Origin: an uncultured Mediterraneibacter sp. | GTDB lineage: Bacteria > Bacillota > Clostridia > Lachnospirales > Lachnospiraceae | Length of the DNA: 64,000 bases | Reading direction: 5' to 3' | Assembly: GCA_944375765.1 (NCBI GenBank) | Contig: CALWAR010000129.1 | Span: 28,055 to 92,054 of the forward strand | Part shown: positions 53,173-61,871 of the stretch, in pieces | How the letters are laid out: the number at the start of each line of letters is the position of its first letter | Numbering within the stretch: position 1 is the first letter of the stretch | The notes under the pieces: generated by a model | The model's input: only the letters and a program-made list of their open reading frames with translations | Told to the model about the DNA's origin: nothing | The model's database searches: none | Position numbers and translations under genes: made by a program

Positions 53173-54171
53173 TCAAAGATCTCTGATCGACTCTCCCTCT
53201 CTCATCCCGGCGCTGAAACTCAGCCTTAGAGGGCTTCCGTTTTCCTCGTGCGAGATACGTTTCAGAAGCAGTTCAACCGCCTTTTTTGACATCTCTTCCA
53301 TGGGCTGTGCGATGATCCAGAGCTTTGGCCGTATTACTTTTGACATGAGCAGATCATCAAATCCGATGATGGAGATATCCCCCGGACAGGTGAAGCGCGA
53401 CTCATTCACCGCCATGATGCCGCCCAGCGTAGTGTCATAGTTGCTGAGGATGACGGCAGTAGGCGGTTCGGGAAGTTTCAGAAGCTCTCTCATGCCCTGA
53501 TAGCCAAGCTCAAACGAATGTTTCCCATATACCCGGTAACTGTCGGGGATCGTGATGCCAGCATCAGTCAGCGCGTCGTCAAATCCTTTCATACGCTCCA
53601 TGCCTGTATACTCGATATCCGATGCGATGATCCCTACCCTGCGGTGCCCCCGCCCGATCAGCCTGCTGGCGGCCCGGTGCATCGCCGTCCTGTTGTCGAT
53701 CTCGATGCAGTCGAACTCTTCATTCCGAAATGCCCTGTCGATAAGCACTACCGGTACTTCCGCCTTCTTCGCGGCCTCCAGAAATCTCCCGTCGAGACTG
53801 ACGGCGAACACAAGGATGCCGTCCACTTTCCTGCTCAGCAGGAACTGGAGGTTCTTCGACTCGATTTCTGCGTCATTGCAGGAATCACAGATGAGCATCC
53901 CGTATCTGTTCTCATGGAGGGCCTGCCCCAGATAATGAAGCATATTCCCCACAAAGATACACTGGATATCGTAGACGAGGACTCCGATCGTCTTCGTCCG
54001 GTTCGTGACCAGACCTCTTGCCAGTTCATTTACTTCGTAGTCAAGTTCATCAATCGCTTCTTCGATCAGTTCCCGGTTTCTTGGGAGGACATTCCCTCCG
54101 TTTAAGTATTTTGAGATCGTCGCCAGGGACAGACCGGTCCTGTCCCTGATATCGCGGATCGTTGCAGCCAT
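53173..54171 (-). CDS. LacI family regulator of the sugar importer
   Basis: The 332-residue regulator has the N-terminal HTH AATIRDIRDRTGLSLATISKYLNGGN, in which the usual TVSR is TISK, then a hinge and a binding-protein-like ligand domain (IGVLVYDIQCIFVGNMLHYL... GDISIIGFDD). It lies upstream of the importer on the same strand; operators O1 and O2 lie in the 275-nt gap. A weaker version of the operator, GCAAACCGTTTTTA, occurs upstream of this gene at 54194-54207 and may allow autoregulation. Start has GAAAGGAGTAAAA. Confidence 0.92.
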   Translation of the reverse strand: MAATIRDIRDRTGLSLATISKYLNGGNVLPRNRELIEEAIDELDYEVNELARGLVTNRTKTIGVLVYDIQCIFVGNMLHYLGQALHENRYGMLICDSCNDAEIESKNLQFLLSRKVDGILVFAVSLDGRFLEAAKKAEVPVVLIDRAFRNEEFDCIEIDNRTAMHRAASRLIGRGHRRVGIIASDIEYTGMERMKGFDDALTDAGITIPDSYRVYGKHSFELGYQGMRELLKLPEPPTAVILSNYDTTLGGIMAVNESRFTCPGDISIIGFDDLLMSKVIRPKLWIIAQPMEEMSKKAVELLLKRISHEENGSPLRLSFSAGMREGESIRDL

Positions 54172-54268
54172 TTTTACTCCTTTCAGGGAGCTGGCAAACC
54201 GTTTTTATGCATTCTGTCCAATGCATATGCTATTTTAATTAAAACACACAGCACTTTGACAGTCAAGT

Positions 54269-55735
54269 CTATACGAGAATCTTTTTAAACCTCTCATAGG
54301 CCTCGTCCCAGGCTGCCGTGTCCTGAGGCTCATAAGTTCTGATGTCCTGAGAGCGCTTTATGATCTCTCTGGCCTCGCCCAGAGACTTGATATCGCCCGA
54401 CGCCATGAGCTGAAGCGCGACATTACCAAGCACGGTGGCCTCGACCGGTCCCGCGCTCACACGGCATCCGCAGGCGTTTGCCGTAAACTGACAGAGAAGA
54501 GCGCTCTGCGTGCCGCCGCCGACCATGTATACAGTCTGGTAATCTTTGCCTGTGCAATCCCTGATCTCTTCCATTGCGTGACGGTATTTCATTGCAAGGC
54601 TCTCGTTGATGCAGCGCACCACTTCGCCGATGCTCTCTGGTACGGGCTGGCCGGTCCGTTTACAGAATTCACGGATACGGCCCGGCACATTGCCTGCCGG
54701 CGTAAACTCCGGAGCGTCCGGATCGATAAAGCAGCGAAGCGGCGGAGCTTCTTTTGCCATGATCTCCAGATCTCCGAATCCGTACTCCTGCCCCTCGCGG
54801 ATCCACTGGCGGCGGCTCTCCTGGATACACCACAGACCGATAATATTTTTGAGGAAAGAAATCTTTCTCCCATATCCGCCCTCATTTGTGATGTTGTAGT
54901 ATTCCGACTTATCATTGATGATCGGTTCGGCGAGCTCGGTTCCGAGCAGCGACCATGTACCGCAGCTCAGGAAGATAAAGTCTTCTTCAGACGCCGGCAC
55001 AGCCACGAGCGCGCACTGTGTATCATGTCCGGCAACAGCCATGACGTCGATCTTGTCGAGCCCCAGTTCCGTACAGATCTCATCCGTCAGTTCTCCGACT
55101 TTAGTACCCGTCGGAACGATTTCCGGGAAGATATGTTTCGGAAGCTTCAGCGCGTCGATCACTTCATCCGACCACTGGCCTTTTCTCGCGTCAAGGAGCT
55201 GCGTTGTGGACGCGATCGAATATTCTGCTTTCTTCGCCCCTGTCAGGAAATAATTGAACAGGTCGGGCGTCAGGAGCATCTTGTCCGCACGGTCGAGCAG
55301 TTCTTTTCTGTTTTTAAGCAGATACAGAAGCTGGAATGCGGTATTGATCTCCATGAACTGATTGCCTGTGATCTCGTAGAATTTCTGTTTGTCTATGAGT
55401 TGAAAGCTCTCTGCGAGCATCCCCTCCGTACGGCTGTCGCGATAGTGGACAGGATTCTCCAGAAGTCGGCCGGACCCGTCGATCAGGCCGAAGTCCACGC
55501 CCCATGTGTCGATACCGATACTCTCGATCTTCCCGCATTTTTTTGCTTTGATAAGTCCCTGCTTGATCTCAAAGAACAGACGGAGCACGTCCCAGTACAT
55601 CGTACCGTTTAAGATAACCGGATCATTGGAAAACCGGTGCAGTTCTTCGATCGTGATCTTATCGCCGTCGAAAGTCCCGCACATCGCCCTGCCGCCGGAA
55701 GCGCCAAAGTCAAAAGCCAGTACTTTTTTCTCCAT
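54269..55735 (-). CDS. fucK: FGGY carbohydrate kinase, L-fuculokinase or rhamnulokinase type
   Basis: The 488-residue kinase starts MEKKVLAFDFGASGGRAMCG at 55735 after TAAGGAGGGCAAT; a 14-residue upstream extension lies beyond that site. It has DTWGVDFGLID, HYRDSRTEGM, AGHDTQCALVAVP and the adenosine-phosphate motif GGGTQSALLCQFTANACGCRVSAGPVEAT with the catalytic Asp in the DFG-like first motif and D in VAGHD. It resembles RhaB more than FucK in places, so fuculose is assigned because L-fucose isomerase is adjacent; a dual role is possible. Confidence 0.8.
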   Translation of the reverse strand: MEKKVLAFDFGASGGRAMCGTFDGDKITIEELHRFSNDPVILNGTMYWDVLRLFFEIKQGLIKAKKCGKIESIGIDTWGVDFGLIDGSGRLLENPVHYRDSRTEGMLAESFQLIDKQKFYEITGNQFMEINTAFQLLYLLKNRKELLDRADKMLLTPDLFNYFLTGAKKAEYSIASTTQLLDARKGQWSDEVIDALKLPKHIFPEIVPTGTKVGELTDEICTELGLDKIDVMAVAGHDTQCALVAVPASEEDFIFLSCGTWSLLGTELAEPIINDKSEYYNITNEGGYGRKISFLKNIIGLWCIQESRRQWIREGQEYGFGDLEIMAKEAPPLRCFIDPDAPEFTPAGNVPGRIREFCKRTGQPVPESIGEVVRCINESLAMKYRHAMEEIRDCTGKDYQTVYMVGGGTQSALLCQFTANACGCRVSAGPVEATVLGNVALQLMASGDIKSLGEAREIIKRSQDIRTYEPQDTAAWDEAYERFKKILV

Positions 55736-55751
55736 ATTGCCCTCCTTAGAC

Positions 55752-55780
55752 AAAAGGGTTGAAAGATCTGCTTTCAACCC
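55752..55780 (-). terminator. Hairpin between fucI and fucK (partial terminator)
   Basis: Perfect arms GGGTTGAAAG (55756-55765) and CTTTCAACCC (55771-55780), followed on minus by TTTTG. It lies in the 93-nt gap between fucI and fucK and would lower fucK relative to fucI. Confidence 0.65.
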
Positions 55781-55828
55781 TCTCCTTTCTTTTCATACCT
55801 CTATACTCTATATCTGTTGTCGGTCGAC

Positions 55829-57634
55829 TTATTTATATGGTTTGTAAAGAGCGCCGTAGTTTGCGCATGCTCTGTAGTCAGCGCCTTCTTTGTCCATGCC
55901 GAATGCATTCCATGCTGCCGGACGGAAGATCTTGTCTTCCGGTACATTATGCATGGCGACCGGAATACGGAGCATGGATGCAAATGTGATCAGATCTGCT
56001 CCGATGTGACCGTAGGAGATCGCGCCGTGGTTAGCGCCCCAGTTGTTCATCACATCATAAGCCGACTTGAACGCGCCCTCTTTGCCGTCGCATCTCGGAG
56101 CGAACCATGTACACGGCCATGTATAGTCTGTACGTTTCCAGAGTGCGTCGGATACGTCTTCCGGAAGTCCTACTGTCCAGCCCTCTGCGATCTGGAGCAT
56201 CGGTCCAAGACCTTTTACAAGGTTGAGACGGATCATTGTAGCCGGCATCTGCACTTTTGTCTCGAAGCGGCTTGAGTATCCGCCGCCGCGGAAATAACCG
56301 AGGTCTGCCATGTTCCATGTGGTAGCGTCCATGATCGCCTGCTGGTCTTCCTCTGTCACATCCCACCATTGTTTCATAACGCCGTTGCCGTTCTCGTCTT
56401 TTGCAGCGCCGCTCGCATCCAGGCAGCATGCGCCTGAGTTGATCAGGTGGATGATACCGTTATTCTCTTTTGCAACGCCCTCAAGGTCATATCCTGTCAC
56501 TCTCTTGACAGCCTCCGGGCTCCAGTATGTACGGACGTCTGCAAACATCTGCGCACGGTTTGTGAGCAGCTTCATAAACAGCATGCCAAGTCCGTTGAGA
56601 ACGTCATTCTCTGTAGCGAGGATGTACGGCTCGCGTGCTCCGTTCCAGTCAAAAGATGTATTGAGCACAGCCTCTGCAAAGTCTCCGTTCGGATAGAAGT
56701 CTGTCCACTGCCTCTGTCCCTGGAAGCCCGCTGCGATCGCGTTGTGTCCGATCGCTTCTTCGGAGAACTTCTCATCCAGATTTTTATTTCCGTTCATCAG
56801 GTCTTTGATGATAACTGCCATCTTAACGACAAACTCGAACTGTTTCTCTTTTTCCTCAGCAGATCTCTGCATATCCTCCGGGTTCTTGTCGAATCCGATG
56901 TGGCATTTCTCTTTTGCCCATGCAAGAGCTTTCTGATACTCAGCCTCATCATAGATGCCTTCTGTCATGCGGCGGATGATCTCAACCTCGTCGACAGACT
57001 CGACACGCATGCCAAGATAGGACTCGATGAAGTCGGAATCAATGATAGATCCTCCGATACCCATGCAGATGGATCCGATCTGAAGGTAGGACTTTCCTCT
57101 CATCGTAGCTGCCGCAATTGCAGCGCGTCCGAATCTTAACAGTTTTTCTTTCACGTCTTCAGGGATCGTCATATCGTCAGCTTCCTGGACGTCATGCCCG
57201 TAGATGCCAAATGCCGGAAGTCCTTTCTGCGCGTGTGTGGCAAGAACCGATGCAAGGTAAACAGCGCCTGGTCTTTCTGTAGCGTTCAGTCCCCACACGC
57301 CTTTGATCGTCATCGGATCTGTGTCCATTGTCTCTGATCCGTAGCACCAGCACGGTGTAACTGTCAGTGTGATGTCAACGCCTGCTTTTTTGAATTTGTC
57401 AGCGCAGGCAGCGCTCTCGCCCACACGTCCGATCGTAGAATCTGCGATAACAACTTTAACCGGTTCGCCGTTTGAATATCTTAAGTTTTCTTCAAACAGC
57501 TTCGCGGCGTTCTTAGCCATATTCATCGTCTGCTCTTCAAGAGATCCCCTCACATCGAGAGGGCCTTTTCTGCCATCAATGGTAGGTCTGATGCCGATCA
57601 CCGGATATGAACCTACTAATCTGCTTTCTGCCAT
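55829..57634 (-). CDS. fucI: L-fucose isomerase
   Basis: The 601-residue enzyme converts L-fucose to L-fuculose with Mn as cofactor. It has the family's [16 protein letters not shown] start, [37 protein letters not shown] and the C-terminal [32 protein letters not shown] with conserved His and acidic residues. Length is as in E. coli FucI (591). D-arabinose isomerisation is a known side activity. Start has AAGAGGAGGAATGTTACT. It heads the fucI-fucK transcript and is divergent from the AraC gene. Confidence 0.95.
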   Translation of the reverse strand: MAESRLVGSYPVIGIRPTIDGRKGPLDVRGSLEEQTMNMAKNAAKLFEENLRYSNGEPVKVVIADSTIGRVGESAACADKFKKAGVDITLTVTPCWCYGSETMDTDPMTIKGVWGLNATERPGAVYLASVLATHAQKGLPAFGIYGHDVQEADDMTIPEDVKEKLLRFGRAAIAAATMRGKSYLQIGSICMGIGGSIIDSDFIESYLGMRVESVDEVEIIRRMTEGIYDEAEYQKALAWAKEKCHIGFDKNPEDMQRSAEEKEKQFEFVVKMAVIIKDLMNGNKNLDEKFSEEAIGHNAIAAGFQGQRQWTDFYPNGDFAEAVLNTSFDWNGAREPYILATENDVLNGLGMLFMKLLTNRAQMFADVRTYWSPEAVKRVTGYDLEGVAKENNGIIHLINSGACCLDASGAAKDENGNGVMKQWWDVTEEDQQAIMDATTWNMADLGYFRGGGYSSRFETKVQMPATMIRLNLVKGLGPMLQIAEGWTVGLPEDVSDALWKRTDYTWPCTWFAPRCDGKEGAFKSAYDVMNNWGANHGAISYGHIGADLITFASMLRIPVAMHNVPEDKIFRPAAWNAFGMDKEGADYRACANYGALYKPYK

Positions 57635-57683
57635 AGTAACATTCCTCCTCTTCTTTGGCTTTCTAGCTCGCTTACTGTCTATT

Positions 57684-57712
57684 ATTATAATACTGTTTTT
57701 TTCTTTTGTCTC
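57684..57712 (-). promoter_or_regulatory. Promoter of fucIK
   Basis: TATAAT (57684-57689) and GAGACA (57707-57712) are separated by 17 nt on minus. The weak -35 fits activation by the divergent AraC-type regulator. Confidence 0.5.
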
Positions 57713-57886
57713 GTGCTATAATAGAATAAAAATGTAAAGATATTCACTTTTTGTACAAAATCAGCACATGCTCGGATATTAGCGGGCGATGCCGCTCAGA
57801 CTTGCCTGTCAGCGTTGTAAAGTACAAAAGAATGTTGGCACGAAGTATAACCGGCTAATCAAGAGTGATATAGAGGAGAACACGCT

Positions 57887-58747
57887 GTGAAATATATTAA
57901 GTACAGGGAAACAAAGGAACACGGGACTTTTGATTTTCCGATGGAATTTTATCATGTAGGGCCGACACATCCGCGTTACGAGATGTCTTACCACTGGCAT
58001 ATTGAGTATGAAGTCATAAGAATATTAAAAGGAGAACTGCTGATGACGATAGACGAAGATGAATTCACGGCCAGGAGCGGGGATATCATCTTTATCAAGG
58101 GAGGGCTGCTCCACGGAGGGCGACCGAAAAACTGCCTGTACGAATGCATCGTATACAATCTGGATTCGCTGATGATCTCCAGCCCGGCCGGGGAGCGTCT
58201 GCTTAAAAAAATCAGCAGCAACTCTATCGAGATCTCCAGCCATATCTCCCCTGCGGACAAGGAACTTACCCGCATTACAGACCGGATGTTCGGACATATG
58301 AAGACACACGCCGAGGGACACGAGCTGACTGTGATCGGAGCATTTTATGAATTCTTCGGATATATCCTGGAACATGGCTGGTATCGGGAGGCGCGCAGCA
58401 TATCTGCAAAAGACGGACGCAGGATCGAACATTTGAAACAGGTGATATCCACGATCGAGAATCATTATGACGAATGCATCACACTGGACGATCTTGCCCG
58501 GGCGGCGGGAATGAACTCAAAATATTTCTGCCGCTATTTCAAAGAGATGACGCACCGTACCCCGATCGACTATCTGAATTATTACCGCATCGAGCAGGCG
58601 TGCTTCAAACTTGCCACGTCCAACGATTCCATCGCCGAGATAGGATTGAGCTGCGGATTTAATGATGAAAGCTATTTTATCAAGACATTTAAAAAGTACA
58701 AAGGAGTGACGCCTAAGAAATACTTAAGCGCCCCCCTTATAAACTGA
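57887..58747 (+). CDS. AraC family transcriptional regulator
   Basis: The 286-residue protein has an N-terminal cupin (EVIRILKGELLMTIDEDEF, GDIIFIKGGLLHGG) for ligand binding, and a C-terminal double HTH (residues about 185-283): ITLDDLARAAGMNSKYFCRYFKEMTHRTPIDYLNYYRIEQACFKLA and SIAEIGLSCGFNDESYFIKTFKKYKGVTPKKY. It likely activates fucIK in response to fucose or fuculose. The start is GTG at 57887 with GAGGAGAACACGCT. It is divergent from fucI with a 252-nt gap. Confidence 0.93.
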   Translation: MKYIKYRETKEHGTFDFPMEFYHVGPTHPRYEMSYHWHIEYEVIRILKGELLMTIDEDEFTARSGDIIFIKGGLLHGGRPKNCLYECIVYNLDSLMISSPAGERLLKKISSNSIEISSHISPADKELTRITDRMFGHMKTHAEGHELTVIGAFYEFFGYILEHGWYREARSISAKDGRRIEHLKQVISTIENHYDECITLDDLARAAGMNSKYFCRYFKEMTHRTPIDYLNYYRIEQACFKLATSNDSIAEIGLSCGFNDESYFIKTFKKYKGVTPKKYLSAPLIN

Positions 58748-58751
58748 TGCT

Positions 58752-61172
58752 TTATTTTCCCGTGATCTCTTTTACATATTTTTTGTTGAGCTTCCGGTTG
58801 CGGAAGAAACCGGAGATCGTATGCCCCAGTCCGCGGAACAGATGCCCGTTGACCATAGTCACGATGCCCTCGACCATCTCCATGCTCACCATGCCTCCTG
58901 TCATCTTGGCTATGGCGCGGAAAGGCATATTATATATGAAAAGTATGTTCAGATCCGGTTTTCCCGCATCCTCGCTCTTCTTTTTCATCTTTGCCAGCCT
59001 TTTGTACGCAAACCGCGCGGCGGCGCTCTTCGCGTAGTACATCTGGCAGATCGCGTCATTGGCTGTCAGATCTCCTGTCCATTTACCGGAGGGGATGGGC
59101 GTCCCGAGCAGTTCCTCAAACTCTTTGTCGTCAACCTGTTGGATCAGACCGGAATAGTAGGACGGCATACGGTTTGTATAGTACGGGAACTCTTCTGTCG
59201 TGCCCGCAGCATCCGCTTCCGTTTCAAGGCGAATGTCCGCGCAGCTTGCGCCGACCATGATACGGTAAGCGCCGCTTTCCACTTCCCATGCGTTTGTGCG
59301 CACATTCCAGTAACGGAACGTCTTATCGTCAAAGCCGATCCGTACCTCCCTGCTCTCCCCGGCTTTCAGGAACACTTTGGCAAAGCCTTTCAACTCTTTC
59401 TCCGGGCGGTATACTTTCGCATCTTTCATCCCCACATAGAGCTGTGCTACTTCCGCGCCGTCCGCCTTTCCGGTATTTGTCACAGTAAAGGTCACGCCCG
59501 TCCCGTCAACTTTAAGACCACTGTACTCAAACGTAGTGTATGACAGGCCGAAGCCGAACGGATACATCACGCGCGCTTTGCTCGTGTCATAGTAACGATA
59601 ACCCACATAGAGTCCCTCACGGTATTCCGAATTGCGTTCCCCGCTCGGGAAATAGCGGAATGTCGGCGTATCCTCATAGCGAATGGGATATGTCTCGCTG
59701 AGTCTTCCCGACGGATTGATCTTCCCTGCCAGGATATCGAGCATCGCTCCCGCTCCCGCCTGTCCGTACAGATAGCCGTGAAGAATACCTTGCAGGCAGT
59801 AGTGCCACGGCATCTCAACAGCCGCTCCGGCGCTTAATACTCCGACGATGTTCCTGTTCACTTTTGCCATTGCTTCCAAAAGGGATATCTGGTTCTGCGG
59901 GATGCGCATATGCGTCCGGTCAATACCCTCGGACTCGCTCAGCTCGTCCAGTCCGAAACAATACAGCACCACGTCCGCCGACTGTGCGAGATCAACTGCC
60001 TCTTTTGCCAGTACAGTATCTTCTTCTCCTGTCCTGATATATCCTTTTGAACTTCCTGCCAGCACGAGGTCGTACTCCCCGATCAGCTCCGCCATCTTGT
60101 CCAGTGCAGTCGCATTTACCATAGAAGAGCCTGCGCCCTGGTATCTCGGTTCAAATGCAAAATCACCGATCAAAGCCACTCTTGTCCCTGGCTTCAAAGG
60201 AAGGATACTCTCTTCATTCTTTAAGAGCACCGCACTTTCCGACGCTGCTTTTCTCGCCAGCGCATGGTGGGCTTTCTTGTCGAACTCCTGCGGTATCTCT
60301 CTTTCTTTTGTCAGCGTGAGGACTGCCTCCAGGAGACGGTCAACACACTCATCAACTGCAGATTCCGCCAGTTTTCCGTCTTTTACAGCCGCTACGATCT
60401 GGCGCGCTGAATCCAGTCCCGGAGTCGGCATCTCCAGATCTGATCCGGCCTCAACGCCTTTGATATGATCGTTGGATCCGCCCCAGTCCGTAATGACGAT
60501 CCCGTCATATCCCCAGTCATCTCTCAGGATATCTCTGAGAAGATGCGTATTCTCATTGGCATATGTTCCGTTGACCTGGTTGTAGCTGGTCATGATCGCT
60601 TTTGCTCCGCCTTCTTTTACAGCGATCTCAAAACCGGTCAGATAGATCTCTCTCAGCGTCCGTTCATCCACTACTGTGTTCATCGCCATCCTGCGCAGTT
60701 CCTGGCTGTTCACAGCAAAATGCTTCGGGCAGGCGTAGACGCCCCGGCTCTGGATCCCCCGGACATAACCCGCCGCCATCTTTCCCGCAAGATAGGGATC
60801 TTCAGAAAAATATTCAAAATTTCTCCCGCAGAGCGGGCTCCTCTTAATGTTCAGTCCCGGTCCGAGCACCACATGGACGCCCTGCACGCTCGCCTCTTCG
60901 CCGAGCGCCTTTCCAATCTCCTCGCCCAGTTCGGGATCCCAGCTATTGGCCACTGTAGCCGCTGTCGGAAAGCAGGTCGCCGGGAGAGACGGATTCAGTC
61001 CCAGATGGTCGCCGGCCCCCGCCTGTCTGCGGATGCCGTGAGGCCCGTCGGAACAGTACATGGACGGGATCCCCAGACGCTCAAAGTCCCACGTCTGCCA
61101 CTCGCCCTTGCCGCTTAAGAGCGCCGCCTTTTCTTCCAGTTTCATCTTATCGATAATCTCTTTATGTTTCAC
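58752..61172 (-). CDS. Glycoside hydrolase family 3 (beta-glucosidase type)
   Basis: The 806-residue intracellular enzyme starts with GTG at 61172 (MKHKEIIDKMKLEEK) after AGGAGGATAGCT; a 20-residue upstream ORF lacks a site. It has the GH3-N domain (YCSDGPHGIRRQ, GRNFEYFSEDPYLAG, PKHFAVNSQE) with nucleophile Asp in IVITDWGG, GH3-C domain (ALIGDFAFEPRYQG, GVLSAGAAVEMPW), an Fn3-like domain after MYPFGFGLSYTTF, and a C-terminal extension of about 140 residues seen in similar Lachnospiraceae enzymes. There is no signal peptide. It probably hydrolyses beta-glucosides or related plant or host glycans. Confidence 0.9.
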   Translation of the reverse strand: MKHKEIIDKMKLEEKAALLSGKGEWQTWDFERLGIPSMYCSDGPHGIRRQAGAGDHLGLNPSLPATCFPTAATVANSWDPELGEEIGKALGEEASVQGVHVVLGPGLNIKRSPLCGRNFEYFSEDPYLAGKMAAGYVRGIQSRGVYACPKHFAVNSQELRRMAMNTVVDERTLREIYLTGFEIAVKEGGAKAIMTSYNQVNGTYANENTHLLRDILRDDWGYDGIVITDWGGSNDHIKGVEAGSDLEMPTPGLDSARQIVAAVKDGKLAESAVDECVDRLLEAVLTLTKEREIPQEFDKKAHHALARKAASESAVLLKNEESILPLKPGTRVALIGDFAFEPRYQGAGSSMVNATALDKMAELIGEYDLVLAGSSKGYIRTGEEDTVLAKEAVDLAQSADVVLYCFGLDELSESEGIDRTHMRIPQNQISLLEAMAKVNRNIVGVLSAGAAVEMPWHYCLQGILHGYLYGQAGAGAMLDILAGKINPSGRLSETYPIRYEDTPTFRYFPSGERNSEYREGLYVGYRYYDTSKARVMYPFGFGLSYTTFEYSGLKVDGTGVTFTVTNTGKADGAEVAQLYVGMKDAKVYRPEKELKGFAKVFLKAGESREVRIGFDDKTFRYWNVRTNAWEVESGAYRIMVGASCADIRLETEADAAGTTEEFPYYTNRMPSYYSGLIQQVDDKEFEELLGTPIPSGKWTGDLTANDAICQMYYAKSAAARFAYKRLAKMKKKSEDAGKPDLNILFIYNMPFRAIAKMTGGMVSMEMVEGIVTMVNGHLFRGLGHTISGFFRNRKLNKKYVKEITGK

Positions 61173-61182
61173 AGCTATCCTC

Positions 61183-61797
61183 CTACTCTTTCTTCTCCGG
61201 CTCGCCCTCCGGGAAGATAATCTTAAATACAAAGAAGAAGATGATCATGGACACACCGCCTGTGATGAATGTAACGAGCAGATTATAGATGGCCGGAGCC
61301 ACATACTGCTGCGCGATCGGCATCCACAGATTATTGAATCCGTTGCAGATCAGGGAGATGACTACCCATGCGATAAAATACCACATCGCCTGATAAACAG
61401 GGTTGCCTTTGCTCTTGAATGTGATATTGCGCTGAAGCGGGAAGTTGATGCACTGAGCCAGGAAAGATCCCACTTCATAGCTGATAAAGTATCCGAGGCC
61501 GCCTCCGATCAGTACTTCTCCGGTCGTCTTATCCCTCAGCACTTCATACCCGAGAAGACTCCAGTCGAAGTCTACCCCGAAAAGGTTCATATGCACCTGC
61601 GGCCACATGAATTCCGTGCCTGCAAGCCCTTTTCCGAGGATATGGGGCATGAGAGTGAACACAAGGTACTGGAATATCGTAACACCCATACTGAACACAA
61701 AGAAATAAAATATCTGATATACCCATTTTGCCAGTTTCGGATGGCCGTTTTCAAAAGAGCCCCACTTGTCCATCCACCAGCTTTTCAAATTACTCAT
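61183..61797 (-). CDS. GtrA family membrane protein
   Basis: The 204-residue protein has four hydrophobic segments (about 25-50, 95-125, 130-155, 165-195), with FFVFSMGVTIFQYLVF and SYEVGSFLAQCINFPLQRNITFKSKGNP, the conserved GtrA motif with NF..R..TF. GtrA proteins flip polyprenyl-linked sugars or take part in surface glycan modification. It lies between two GH3 genes on the same strand, 10 nt before the GH3 at 58752. The segment between the first two helices is an unusually long loop of about 50 residues. Start has GGAACGGAGGCAGTGT. Confidence 0.8.
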   Translation of the reverse strand: MSNLKSWWMDKWGSFENGHPKLAKWVYQIFYFFVFSMGVTIFQYLVFTLMPHILGKGLAGTEFMWPQVHMNLFGVDFDWSLLGYEVLRDKTTGEVLIGGGLGYFISYEVGSFLAQCINFPLQRNITFKSKGNPVYQAMWYFIAWVVISLICNGFNNLWMPIAQQYVAPAIYNLLVTFITGGVSMIIFFFVFKIIFPEGEPEKKE

Positions 61798-61821
61798 ACA
61801 CTGCCTCCGTTCCTGTTGTTA

Positions 61822-61856
61822 AGCAAAAGCGCCCGGGCTTATCCAGGCCGGGCGCC
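61822..61856 (-). terminator. Terminator of the permuted GH3 gene
   Basis: Arms GCGCCCGG (61829-61836) and CCGGGCGC (61848-61855) followed on minus by TTTTG. It lies between the GH3 stop at 61872 and the GtrA start. Confidence 0.7.
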
Positions 61857-61871
61857 CTCACGGATCATTTC